Positions 28,342 through 36,742 of a DNA stretch of 64,000 nucleotides are shown in pieces (positions within the stretch are counted from its first letter, which is position 1; each line of letters begins with the position of its first letter). Under the pieces are notes generated by a model that was not told where the DNA came from, did not search any database, and saw only the letters and a list, made by a program, of their open reading frames with translations. The stretch is taken from assembly GCA_003249255.1 (NCBI GenBank), contig QKJP01000049.1, forward strand, positions 62,001 through 126,000, given 5' to 3'. A program made the translations under genes and the position numbers. The stretch is from Bacteroidales bacterium (GTDB taxonomy: Bacteria; Bacteroidota; Bacteroidia; Bacteroidales; Marinilabiliaceae).

Positions 28342-28596
28342 TTAATAATGCAATCGGCATTGCAGGATGTTAAGTTTACCATTCTCTGCTTTATATACTA
28401 GCCGGTGCTCATGATCAATTCTACGAGACCACCATCCGGATAAATTACCCTTTAAAGGTTCCGGTTTTCCTATTCCCTCATAAGGAGTTTTCTGGCATTG
28501 TTTTATGAGTTCATTAAGTTTTCGAAGCATTTTTTTATCTGTTTGTTGCCAATACAAATAATCTTCCCATGGTTGAGACATGAATACCAATGTCAT
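28342..28596 (-). CDS. yoeB: Toxin YoeB (Txe/YoeB-type mRNA interferase)
   Basis: 84 residues, the normal YoeB length. It cleaves mRNA in the ribosomal A site in the known family. The conserved path is present: WEDYLYWQQTDKKMLRKLNE, then YEGIGKPEPLKGNLSGWWSR, then RIDHEHRLVYK, ending in QCRLHY. The catalytic set (Glu in KPEPL, Arg in SRRI, the final His-Tyr) is intact, so it should be active. It overlaps the antitoxin stop by 4 bases (ATGA), giving coupled synthesis. Confidence 0.93.
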   Translation of the reverse strand: MTLVFMSQPWEDYLYWQQTDKKMLRKLNELIKQCQKTPYEGIGKPEPLKGNLSGWWSRRIDHEHRLVYKAENGKLNILQCRLHY

Positions 28597-28847
28597 TCTT
28601 CAATGAGTTTTTGGGCTTGGCCTTTACCTTGTTCGTATTCTTCAAGCGCCTCAGCTATCCGGGCTGCATTTTTTGAATTTGATAAAAGATGTAAAGTTTC
28701 TTGCATACTCTCATAATCTGACTTAGCAAGCACTACAACATCATCTCCTTTTGAACGTGTAACAAATAAGGGAGCATGTGTTTCAAGTACTTTATCAAAG
28801 AATCCTTTTAAATTCTGACGAAATGTTGAATAGGTTGTTATTTCCAT
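28593..28847 (-). CDS. yefM: Antitoxin YefM (Phd/YefM family)
   Basis: 84 residues from the ATG at 28847, the natural start (MEITTYSTFRQNLKGF); a longer frame exists but would overlap the promoter. The N-terminal fold that binds DNA shows the family pattern PLFVTRSKGDDVVVLAKSDY. The C-terminal tail, rich in acidic residues (ALEEYEQGKGQAQKLIEE), is the toxin-binding part. It neutralises YoeB and should repress its own operon through the dyad upstream. Confidence 0.92.
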   Translation of the reverse strand: MEITTYSTFRQNLKGFFDKVLETHAPLFVTRSKGDDVVVLAKSDYESMQETLHLLSNSKNAARIAEALEEYEQGKGQAQKLIEE

Positions 28848-28871
28848 GATGCAAAAAATTTTGATGTAATA

Positions 28872-28912
28872 CAAAGATAGTGACAAGACTCCCATTGTAC
28901 AACAACTTGTAC
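28872..28912 (-). promoter_or_regulatory. yefM-yoeB promoter with TGTACA operator dyad
   Basis: On the minus strand the -7 box TATCTTTG (28872-28879) sits 25 bp before the start, with TTG about 20 bp further up. Over that -33 region lies the inverted repeat GTACAA-GTTG-TTGTAC (28897-28912), which contains TGTACA, the core known from the E. coli yefM operator. Repressor bound here would block the -33 contact. Confidence 0.75.
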
Positions 28913-28948
28913 TTTAAAGATTGCTTTACCATGGTGTTTAATAATTTT

Positions 28949-28999
28949 TAACCGCAGAGGGCGCAAAGGGTTTCGCAAAGGACGCATAGAAAGCCTTTT
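28949..28999 (+). repeat. Direct repeat right of the toxin-antitoxin pair
   Basis: TAACCGCAGAGG, GCGCAAAGGGTTTCGCAAAG and GACGCATAGAAAG match the copy at 28283-28330 in the same orientation. Together the two copies bracket yefM-yoeB with about 620 bp between them. Confidence 0.65.
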
Positions 29000-29059
29000 T
29001 CACTAGTTCAAGCTTTAAACATCTATTATATTCCTGTGTAGGTAAGTAGTTAAATACAT

Positions 29060-29303
29060 ATCAATAGTAAGCTTACGTTAGCATCAAAGATGCGGTGTCA
29101 TTAAGCATAGCCTGAAGGGCTATGAATATCATGGCATGAAATTGTTAGCGCCAAGGTGCGTAGTCTTAATCACACGACTACACACCTTTGGCGATTAAAT
29201 AAAATACCTTATTAATATCCTAGCCCTTACAGGCTAGGCTTTGGGATGTCGCCCACTTTGGGGCTTTTTTAGATTTAGCAGAAATGTATGTACTTATCTA
29301 CTG
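29060..29303 (-). repeat. Structured intergenic repeat, copy 2 (inverted relative to copy 1)
   Basis: Its ends match the reverse complement of 3510-3676: ATCAATAGTAAGCTTA through CATAGCCTGAAGGGCTATGA at the left, and TAGCCCTTACAGGCTAGGCT through a CTTTGGGGCTTTTTTAGATT block to TACTTATCTACTG at the right. Between them is an extra segment of about 75 bp (29132-29208) with its own hairpin, CGCCAAGGTG...CACCTTTGGCG. The gap from yefM to the lipoprotein holds no gene besides this element. Confidence 0.75.
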
Positions 29304-29342
29304 ACCTCAATATTCCTGAATTAACACCTACCCAACTAATGC

Positions 29343-29370
29343 AAAAAAGCCATCCGATAATCGAATGGCC
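29343..29370 (-). terminator. Rho-independent terminator after the lipoprotein gene
   Basis: On the minus strand GCCATTCGA and TCGGATGGC pair (one G-T) around a 3-base loop, followed by TTTTTTG. Confidence 0.85.
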
Positions 29371-29394
29371 TTTGAAATGTTTTGATGACAGAAA

Positions 29395-30465
29395 TTAGGG
29401 TTGAACTTTAACGTTAATTTTAATGTAGTCACCAGAATTCCATTTTCCATTAATTTCTTCTACATAGATTAATCCCTTTTTTCCATAGCCATCCATAAAT
29501 GCTACAACATCTCCTACTGAAAGATTATCAATTACCTCAGGGCTTTTATCATTGACAGATAAATTATCTAGCTGATTAGAATTTGTAACTCCTTCGAAAT
29601 CTGTTAATGTTTTATCAGATTTCAGGAAATAACAATTATTCAAGTCAGTAACCCCAGTTAAACCTGAAATTGCAACTAATACTCCATCCTTTTTAAATAT
29701 AGCAGGATAGGCGACTGTTGATGATAATGAAGCAGAAGCAGTAACATTTTTATCAAGAACACCATCTTTTACTGCTGCATAATAATATCCTAAATCCCAA
29801 TAAGCAGCACTTTCCTCACCAGTGTTAATTTCATATTGCTCACCAGTAAGTGTAGACATAAAAGACTGGGAACTTCCATCTGCTAAAGGTGCAGCTAGAA
29901 TTACAGTGCTAAATTCTCTTACTACAGTAGCAGGGTTTTCACCATCATAATCAACAATGATAGTACCAACACCTACTGCTAAATCATCTTGCATATTACG
30001 GTAATCACCACGTTGGGTTGTTGTCCATAATTTGTATTCCACTGTTTTACCGGTGAAATTTGGAATGATGTCAAATGGAAGAGCGTAGGTAAAAGTTGTT
30101 TTTACATCTTTATCCAAATTAAGTGATCCATCACTTTTCTTTTGAATACCAGCGATCTCTAATTCATAAGGTTGTGCACCTGCACCTGCCGTATCAACTG
30201 TCATGTAAAGACGTCTCATCGCCTTATCTACAGATGTAAAGTTTACCACCACTTCAAATGAAGTTGCTTCAGGTTTTAAAGCCTTAATGTCTTTAATGTA
30301 AACGGTTACTTCATCATCTCCCTGACCTTCAGTTAAGTTTAACTCATAAGTTTTATCAGTGTTTTCATCAGGAACAAGTTCCTCATTTTCATCTCCTGCA
30401 CAGCTTGTCAATAACATGCTGCTAACTGCGAAGGCTAAAAAGCCAAATCTGAACAAATTTTTCAA
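29395..30465 (-). CDS. Lipoprotein of unknown function
   Basis: No ATG precedes the signal peptide: the frame is closed by TAA just upstream, and the only starts are TTG codons at 30471 and 30465. I prefer 30465, giving MKNLFRFGFLAFAVSSMLL and the lipobox cysteine in LLTSCAGDE. About 356 residues. The acidic stretch after the cysteine (ENEELVPDE) fits a bacteroidetal surface-export signal. The rest is beta-rich (VTVYIKDIKALKPEATSFEV and others) with a KEYELNL-like opening. No family is recognised. A promoter is not evident; a terminator follows. Confidence 0.65.
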   Translation of the reverse strand: MKNLFRFGFLAFAVSSMLLTSCAGDENEELVPDENTDKTYELNLTEGQGDDEVTVYIKDIKALKPEATSFEVVVNFTSVDKAMRRLYMTVDTAGAGAQPYELEIAGIQKKSDGSLNLDKDVKTTFTYALPFDIIPNFTGKTVEYKLWTTTQRGDYRNMQDDLAVGVGTIIVDYDGENPATVVREFSTVILAAPLADGSSQSFMSTLTGEQYEINTGEESAAYWDLGYYYAAVKDGVLDKNVTASASLSSTVAYPAIFKKDGVLVAISGLTGVTDLNNCYFLKSDKTLTDFEGVTNSNQLDNLSVNDKSPEVIDNLSVGDVVAFMDGYGKKGLIYVEEINGKWNSGDYIKINVKVQP

Positions 30466-31035
30466 AATCAAAAATGTTTAGGTTGTACAATAATATTTAT
30501 TTAAAACTCGAATAAAAGTAGTGAGTAATTCCACTACTTGGTTCGCGTTGGTCACAAATAATGTGCCATTCATCAACAAATCATAATAAGAAATATGGTT
30601 TATGGCCGTTGTGTTAAGATATTTTTAAAGTTTTTGTAACCTTTTCATCACTTATTGGTATATGTGAATATGAAATTTTCTTCATAAGTTAGGGTTAAGG
30701 TTAGGTTAAAAAAGGAACATCTTCTCAGGTGTTCCTTTTTTTAATTCTCTTTTGGTATGCATCACGCTATACCCTCCCAAAAACACGCCTCGAATTAAAC
30801 CTGTAGAATCCAGAAATTATTATTATGCATAATTTATTTTTTGGATTAGGAGCATCAATAAAAAATGCTATTTTTGACTGTATATTAAATGGTTAATGTT
30901 ATATGTAGCAAATGCAATTAATCAAAATATTTAACTTTATAGTTTAACTAAAAGCATAATCTGATTAGCTCATAACACACTATAATGGATATCATTTCTG
31001 AAATAATATTTTAAACCTTACTGATCGCATAAATT
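30466..31035 (+). other. Gene-free region containing an unassigned terminator-like hairpin
   Basis: No credible ORF is seen over 570 bp. The only structured element is the hairpin at 30711-30742, with T runs downstream on the plus strand although no plus-strand gene precedes it. The stretch after it is very AT-rich and leads to the collar-domain gene. Confidence 0.5.
30711..30742 (+). terminator. Orphan terminator-like hairpin
   Basis: AAAGGAACA and TGTTCCTTT pair over 9 bp with a 10-base loop, followed by a T run. The nearest plus-strand gene upstream is over 2 kb away, so it may end an unannotated small RNA. Confidence 0.65.
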
Positions 31036-31569
31036 ATGGATGAAGCTTACATGGGCACAATCGTGCTATTTGGAGGAAATTTTGAACCGAGAAACTGGAT
31101 GTTCTGTAACGGACAACTGTTGTCACTAAATCAATACCAAGCTCTATTTTCAATCTTAGGTACAACTTATGGTGGTGATGGAATAAATAATTTTGCTCTT
31201 CCGGATTTAAGAGGTAGAGTGCCAGTACATGTGGGTGCCGGCCCAGGATTAACCTTAAGGAAACTTGGAGATAAGTCCGGACAGGAAACAGTGACATTAA
31301 TTCCTAATCAATTGCCTAATCACTCGCATTATGCAACAGCCACCCTACATGCACAAGAAGAAGCGAATGTTGAAGACCCGGCAAATAATTTTATTGCAGG
31401 AACCGGGTCACCAATTTTTGGAAATGCTGCGGATATTGAATTGAATTCTAATTCTGTAGAAGTAGAGATTCAACCAGCTGGTGAAAACCAGCCTCATACT
31501 AATATGCAACCCTTTTTAGGCCTCAATTACATTATTTGCGTTAACGGATTATATCCACCTAGAAATTAA
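31036..31569 (+). CDS. Phage tail-collar domain protein (MdpB-like)
   Basis: 177 residues with the tail-collar signature at the start: MGTIVLFGGNFEPRNWMFCN, GQLLSLNQYQALFSILGTTY, then FALPDLRGRVPVHVG (about 48-62). It ends with the usual QPHTNMQPFLGLNYIICVNG. Stand-alone proteins of this type (microcystin-dependent-protein family) are common in Bacteroidota and are not tied to a prophage. There are no phage structural or lysis genes nearby, and no signal peptide. The true role is unknown. Confidence 0.85.
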   Translation: MDEAYMGTIVLFGGNFEPRNWMFCNGQLLSLNQYQALFSILGTTYGGDGINNFALPDLRGRVPVHVGAGPGLTLRKLGDKSGQETVTLIPNQLPNHSHYATATLHAQEEANVEDPANNFIAGTGSPIFGNAADIELNSNSVEVEIQPAGENQPHTNMQPFLGLNYIICVNGLYPPRN

Positions 31570-31807
31570 GACTTACAATGAGGCTATTCAAATACTTTGA
31601 TGGGGTAACCTCAATTATTACAAATCATTCATACAAGGAAATCGCAATAATGACAAGATTAACAGGTTGGACAAGATTTTTTCTAAAAAAATCATTGCGG
31701 TAATCTTGTTAATCAGGTAAAGCCTGTCAAAAAAAACATGTGGTTACACACTGTCATCTACAAGAAATGTTTAAAGCGAAATCCCTGAACCTTCTTATTA
31801 AAAAGTT

Positions 31808-34078
31808 ATGATAAAAAAAATATTTCTATTAACCTACCTTCTCTTAGTTAGTTTCTATAGTCAGGCTGCAACACTTCTAAATGCAGGTGATGCCGCATTT
31901 GTAGGCATCAACTCGGATGGTAATGACGACTTTGCCTTTGTGCTTTTAGTTGATGTAGAAAATGGTACCCAGATTTTAATCACCGACAGAGGATGGAATA
32001 ACGCAAGTGGTTTTACATTCAATAGCGGTGATGGAGACTTGACCTGGGTCGCTACCTCAGATCTTAATGCCGGTACAGTTGTGCATATTGAAACAACAAA
32101 AAATGGAATTTTCGATGCAAATAGTTTAAAGGTTTCTACAGGTGCCATTACCGGAAGTGGCTATACTATTTCTTCCATTGGAGATCAGCTTTTCTTATAT
32201 CAAGGTACATTCGCCTCACCCAATTTTATTACCGGAATTCATTATAATGTAGAAGCAGGAACCACTGACTCCAATTGGGATGGCTCATCAACCTCAAACT
32301 CAACCTCAGCGTTACCAGTGCAGCTAACCAATGGCGTAAATGCAATTTGGGTTTATGATACCGGTACTTTAGAACGAGACAACTTCATGTATGATGGTCC
32401 CACCAGTGGGAATGCTGCAACGCTAAGCAGAGAAATCAATAGCATAGCTAATTGGTTGGTTGATGCAAGTGGAGCAACACCATATGACCTAAGTACCCTT
32501 AACACTAGTGCCTTTTCGGTACAGAGGACTACTGCTCCAACAATCACAACATCATCAGCAACTTCTGTCACATCCTACTCTGCTACACTGTGGGGCAATG
32601 CCAGCGATGATGGAGGAGCGGCTATAAGCTCAAAAGGACTTGTTTATTCAGAGTCTTCAGTAAATTCTAATCCCGAAATTGGAGGTGTAGGTGTATTAAA
32701 TGTATCTAAGGGAACAGGAACAGGAGCATTCAATGAAGTAATTGGTTCATTCATTCCAGGAACTCAGTATTCATTCAAAGCCTATGCAACCAATAGCTCA
32801 GGAACAAGCTATGGCGATGTACAAATCTTTTCTACTTTAAAATTAGACCAATCTATCATTTTTAATGAGCTTTCTAATGTTACCTACGGTAGTGGCGATT
32901 TTGAGCCTGGTGCTGGTGCTTCTAGCGCTCTATCTGTAAGCTATACCAGTTCGAATGAAAATGTTGCCACCATCTACAATGGTCTCATTCACATTGTGGG
33001 AGCCGGAACGTGTACCATTTATGCAGATCAAGCAGGTAACGAAATGTACAATGAAGCAGTGCAGGTTTCGCAAACCTTAACGGTTGAAAAAGCCAATCAA
33101 ACAATAAGCTTTACTGCGATTCCAAATTTAACCTATGGCGATGCAGATTATCAAATAGCTGCTGAAGGTGGTGCTTCCGGTAATCCAATTTTATATACTT
33201 CCTCTAATGAGAATGTGGCTACAGTTAGCAATGCCAACGGTGCATGGATGATATCTGTTCTAGGAGCAGGCAACTGCACCATTTATGTAAACCAGGCAGG
33301 AAATGACAATTACCATGCTGCCACTCAAGTCAGTACAAGCTTTACTGTTAACAAAGCTTCCTTAACAGCAAGGGTTAATGATGCAGTTAAAAAATATGGT
33401 GAGCCCAATCCCGAATTTTCCATTACTTATGTAGGATTTGTAAATGATGATGCCGCTAATGATTTAGATAATGCTCCCAGTATTACCACAACAGCAGATC
33501 AATACAGCGATGTAGGAGATTACCCCATTAATTTATCAATAGCTGAGGATAACAATTACTCTATTGATCCACAAAATGGCACTTTAACCATCAATAAGGC
33601 TACTCTAAGCGTTACGGCTGATGATAACTATAAAATCTATGGTGAAGGGAATCCTGCTTTTACCTTAAGCTATTCTAATTTTGTGGGTTCTGATGATGAA
33701 GGTGTGTTGGATGAATTACCTCAAATTAATTGCGATGCAGATGAGAACTCACCACATGGGAATTATCCGATTACTGTGAGTGGCGCTTTTGATAATAATT
33801 ATGATTTTGAATACAAAAATGGAGTACTTACTGTTTCTGTAATAACTGACGTTAAAACGGAAAAAGCTACTACACTAAACGTAAGTCCGAATCCTACAAA
33901 CGGAATGATCCAAGTCTGTGGAGTGAAAAAAGACCTTTTATATAAATTGTATTCGTCAAATGGCATCCTTTTATTATCCGGTCAATTGAATGGTACTACG
34001 ATTGATATATCGGAATTAAACCAAGGAGTCTACTTATTAAACATTAATAATTGCATTCATCGAATTATTAAAAAGTAA
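31808..34078 (+). CDS. Secreted multi-domain protein with MBG-type repeats and type IX sorting tail
   Basis: 756 residues. Signal peptide at 1-20; a beta-rich domain (about 21-235) with AFVGINSDGNDDFAF; an Fn3-like segment (about 245-345). Two bacterial-Ig-like repeats (about 345-515) both contain YTSSNENVAT and CTIY. Two MBG-type repeats (about 515-675) have KKYGEPNPEFSITY and YKIYGEGNPAFTLSY. The last 70 residues (LNVSPNPTNGMIQV to the end, with a late GVYLLNI) are a type A C-terminal sorting domain. It should be exported by the type IX system to the surface or medium, perhaps as an adhesin. No enzyme motif is seen. Confidence 0.82.
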   Translation: MIKKIFLLTYLLLVSFYSQAATLLNAGDAAFVGINSDGNDDFAFVLLVDVENGTQILITDRGWNNASGFTFNSGDGDLTWVATSDLNAGTVVHIETTKNGIFDANSLKVSTGAITGSGYTISSIGDQLFLYQGTFASPNFITGIHYNVEAGTTDSNWDGSSTSNSTSALPVQLTNGVNAIWVYDTGTLERDNFMYDGPTSGNAATLSREINSIANWLVDASGATPYDLSTLNTSAFSVQRTTAPTITTSSATSVTSYSATLWGNASDDGGAAISSKGLVYSESSVNSNPEIGGVGVLNVSKGTGTGAFNEVIGSFIPGTQYSFKAYATNSSGTSYGDVQIFSTLKLDQSIIFNELSNVTYGSGDFEPGAGASSALSVSYTSSNENVATIYNGLIHIVGAGTCTIYADQAGNEMYNEAVQVSQTLTVEKANQTISFTAIPNLTYGDADYQIAAEGGASGNPILYTSSNENVATVSNANGAWMISVLGAGNCTIYVNQAGNDNYHAATQVSTSFTVNKASLTARVNDAVKKYGEPNPEFSITYVGFVNDDAANDLDNAPSITTTADQYSDVGDYPINLSIAEDNNYSIDPQNGTLTINKATLSVTADDNYKIYGEGNPAFTLSYSNFVGSDDEGVLDELPQINCDADENSPHGNYPITVSGAFDNNYDFEYKNGVLTVSVITDVKTEKATTLNVSPNPTNGMIQVCGVKKDLLYKLYSSNGILLLSGQLNGTTIDISELNQGVYLLNINNCIHRIIKK

Positions 34079-34097
34079 AAATCGTTTGTTTAACCAA

Positions 34098-34130
34098 AAA
34101 GCCTGATGTTATTACTGGTCAGGCTTTTTG
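34098..34130 (+). terminator. Rho-independent terminator
   Basis: AGCCTGA and TCAGGCT form a 7 bp stem with a 12-base loop, followed by TTTTTG. It lies 20 bp after the secreted-protein gene. From here to 34430 I see no gene. Confidence 0.8.
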
Positions 34131-34430
34131 TTGATCTCCTCATCTAAAGGCTATTGCAGTGAGCTGGTTGGTGTTATTATCATCATTTTTCGAACATGAT
34201 GAAATGCAAGACCTCATGTCAAAAGGGGAAATAAAAATTTAGTTCTCCTGTTGTTCATTTTTAATATTATAGTTTTGTGTGTATGGAAAATATATGCGAT
34301 TCGCAAATGAATTAAAAGGGAGTCGTCTAAAATACTCCCTTAAGTCATCAAAAAATGGTTGTTTTGCCTCTTGTAGTTTAGTAACATCATGAATCAGCTC
34401 ACTATTTATTACTCAGTACTCACAACTCTT

Positions 34431-35363
34431 TTAGTGCATATCTACCCCATGAATCATCCGCAACGAATGCTCGATGGTTAGATTGATTTCTCCCAGATAT
34501 TCATTAACTGCCTTCACACTTCCGGGAAGTACGTATACCAAAGTTTCATCCATTACCCCGGCAATGCTTCTGCTAATAAGTGCGTTTGGTTTTTCTGCGC
34601 CATATTTTAAGCGGATGTGATCCATGATTCCCGGAATCTCCTTATCGAAGAAAGGCTTAACTACATCTGGTGTAATGTCTCTTTTTCCGATTCCTGTACC
34701 ACCTGTAGTGATGATGATGTCGTATTTCTTTGATTTTGCATTGGTTAATGTCTCCTGGAGCATTTTTTCGTCATCAGGCAATACGATGTTTTCGATGTTA
34801 TGATGGCGTTTATAAGAATCGAAAAACTGACCTAAAAGTTTCGTAGCCAAAGGACCACTTTTATCTTCATAAACACCTTTGTAAGCACGGTCGCTAAGGG
34901 TAATTACCAGGGCTTTAACAACTCGGGGCTTGTATTCAAAAGTCTCACCGGGTTTAATATCACCGCCTTTTATCACCCGGGCAAAAATTCCTTCAATGGG
35001 CATCACACAGTCACCAATCAGTTTCATGATTTCGCAACCGTTGTGACATTGTTTTCCAATTTGAGTCACTTCCAACTCCACATTCTCATTCACAAAACGA
35101 TCCATGATGTTTGTTTCATGTAGAATTAACCCTTCCGTGGTAATGTTTTCGGCAAAAACTCCAATGTCTAGTTTAGTTCCTTCTTTTTTAGCTTCCATTT
35201 TACGGTAGCTTTCCATACCCAATAAACTTACCTGACGGTGCCAGTCTCCTGCGTGTGCATCATTCACCACACCTTTATGGTTTATGGTGATGGCATCAAC
35301 AGGTTTTTTAACGGTACCTTTTTCGGATGAAGTATTTACCGATACAATTTTTACCGTGCTCAT
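34431..35363 (-). CDS. MOSC domain-MogA/MoaB fusion protein
   Basis: 310 residues. The N-terminal half (1-145) is a MOSC domain with AGDWHRQVSLLGMES, DIGVFAENITTEGL and the cysteine-bearing GKQCHNGCEIMKLIGDCVMP. The C-terminal half (about 150-305) is a MogA/MoaB molybdopterin-binding domain with ALVITLSDRAYKGVYEDKSG and TTGGTGIGKRDITPDV. MogA-type domains adenylate molybdopterin before metal insertion; MOSC domains handle sulfur or cofactor transfer. It is last in the cofactor operon, 6 bp after moaC. Confidence 0.88.
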   Translation of the reverse strand: MSTVKIVSVNTSSEKGTVKKPVDAITINHKGVVNDAHAGDWHRQVSLLGMESYRKMEAKKEGTKLDIGVFAENITTEGLILHETNIMDRFVNENVELEVTQIGKQCHNGCEIMKLIGDCVMPIEGIFARVIKGGDIKPGETFEYKPRVVKALVITLSDRAYKGVYEDKSGPLATKLLGQFFDSYKRHHNIENIVLPDDEKMLQETLTNAKSKKYDIIITTGGTGIGKRDITPDVVKPFFDKEIPGIMDHIRLKYGAEKPNALISRSIAGVMDETLVYVLPGSVKAVNEYLGEINLTIEHSLRMIHGVDMH

Positions 35364-35369
35364 ATCTTT

Positions 35370-35816
35370 TTACTCTTTAGTTTTCTTTAATAAAGTGATG
35401 TCTTTCATCACCATTGTTTTATCCACAGCTTTACACATGTCGTAAATGGTCAGAAGTGCGATGCTCACAGCACTTAATGCTTCCATCTCTACACCTGTTT
35501 TTCCAATGCATTTGGATAAGGCTGTTGCCTGAATTCCATCTTCTTTTACCTCAAAACTAACGTCAACTTTTGTGAGTTGAAGTGGATGACAAAGCGGAAT
35601 TAAATCAGACGTTTTTTTTGCGCCTTGAATCCCGGCAATGCGTGCCGTTGATAATACGTCACCTTTTTTTAATGAGTTTGCTTTTACCTGCTCTAAGGTT
35701 TCTGCTGTTAAGGTGATAAAACCTGTTGCAATGGCCTCACGAGTTTGATCGGGTTTTGCCGAAACATCAACCATGTTGGCTTCCCCTTTTTCGTTGATAT
35801 GTGATAGTTTGTTCAT
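35370..35816 (-). CDS. moaC: Cyclic pyranopterin monophosphate synthase MoaC
   Basis: 148 residues. It carries the family stretches MVDVSAKPDQTREAIATGFI, GIQGAKKTSDLIPLCHPLQL and GKTGVEMEALSAVSIALLTI followed by YDMCKAVDK. MoaC closes the pterin ring in the second half of the first step of molybdenum/tungsten cofactor synthesis, acting on the product of MoaA. The 122 bp gap after moaA carries only short AGTCCGC repeats and AT-rich sequence. Confidence 0.95.
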   Translation of the reverse strand: MNKLSHINEKGEANMVDVSAKPDQTREAIATGFITLTAETLEQVKANSLKKGDVLSTARIAGIQGAKKTSDLIPLCHPLQLTKVDVSFEVKEDGIQATALSKCIGKTGVEMEALSAVSIALLTIYDMCKAVDKTMVMKDITLLKKTKE

Positions 35817-35938
35817 TTGCTTAAGTTCGGAGTTTGAAGTCCGCAGTCCGCAGTCCGAAAGTGACCAAGGCGGTATTCAAACATTATTAATTAGTCACTA
35901 TAATTTATTCATTAATAATTAACCATTCATCATTAAAC

Positions 35939-36742
35939 TTATCCGCCGATGCTATAAAAATTATGCTTATCGGTTCCGGTTCCTTTTTCAGGTTTTGATT
36001 CAAGAGCCATCCAATAAGCTTTTTCAATGCCGTACTCTTTTACGTTGTAGGTATGATCGTCAAACAAGCAGGGTTTAATGTCCCCATTGGCCATTAAGCG
36101 TAAGCGGTTGCAGGTCTTACAATTTCCGCTGGAGCCACCTTCAACCTGAGAAAATTCACCCGAGTTTAAAGTCATCTGGTTGATAAAGCGAAGTTTTAAT
36201 CCCTCGGTTTCACAGTATTCTTTTAATCGGTTTAAATCTTCTAAATCCGGATTTTTCGATTTTACTGCGTTTATTTTAATTGGACTAAGCCCTGCTATTT
36301 TGGCAGCTGCAATACCTTTTTTTACTTCTTCGATGTCGCCACCGCGTGTAATTGCTTTATACTTCTCAGTCGATAAGGTGTCTAAGCTTATGTTTACCCG
36401 GGTTAATCCGGCATCTTTTAATTCTTGTGCGTATTTTTCAAGGAATATTCCATTGGTCGTCATGTTGATTTCCTCAATTCCTGGAATTTCGTTTAAGAGA
36501 TTCACCAAATTTACAATTCCCCTGCGCACCAAAGGTTCACCACCGGTGAGACGAATTTTTTTGATGCCGAATTTTTCAACACCAACTTTTACAACTTCAG
36601 CTAATTCTTCCAGTGAAAGGAGATCGCCATGATTCATCAGCTCAATCCCTTCTTCCGGCATGCAGTAGGTGCATCTTAAATTACAACGATCGGTAACAGA
36701 GATGCGTAAGTAACTGATTTCTCTTTTAAAACGATCTAACAT
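35939..36742 (-). CDS. moaA: GTP 3',8-cyclase MoaA, unusually short
   Basis: Radical SAM enzyme that starts pterin cofactor synthesis from GTP. 267 residues against roughly 325-340 usual. The N-terminal 4Fe-4S motif is Cys20-x3-Cys24-x2-Cys27 (DRCNLRCTYCMP). The SAM site GGEP (67-70) and the usual barrel strands to LRFINQM are normal. The second cluster motif is also present, Cys208-x2-Cys211-x13-Cys225 in GNCKTCNRLRL...PCLF, and so is the C-terminal GG (YSIGG). What is missing is about 50-60 residues between the barrel end (about 190) and the second cluster. It overlaps moeA by 17 bp. Confidence 0.88.
   Translation of the reverse strand: MLDRFKREISYLRISVTDRCNLRCTYCMPEEGIELMNHGDLLSLEELAEVVKVGVEKFGIKKIRLTGGEPLVRRGIVNLVNLLNEIPGIEEINMTTNGIFLEKYAQELKDAGLTRVNISLDTLSTEKYKAITRGGDIEEVKKGIAAAKIAGLSPIKINAVKSKNPDLEDLNRLKEYCETEGLKLRFINQMTLNSGEFSQVEGGSSGNCKTCNRLRLMANGDIKPCLFDDHTYNVKEYGIEKAYWMALESKPEKGTGTDKHNFYSIGG

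Noticed and set aside
31036-31569. Tail-collar gene as the trace of a prophage
   Set aside because: No other phage gene, integrase, attachment repeat or tRNA junction is near; stand-alone collar-domain proteins are common in this phylum.
31600-31760. Inverted words around ATCTTGTTAATC as a terminator or sRNA
   Set aside because: The arms are long but broken by mismatches, lack a T run in a useful place, and resemble a spacer word common in Bacteroidota.
35817-35938. AGTCCGC-type short tandem repeats as a CRISPR-like or regulatory array
   Set aside because: The units are 7-9 bp, only three in a row and imperfect; similar words occur in other spacers (for example 15899-15953 and 38480-38510) and look like ordinary spacer sequence.
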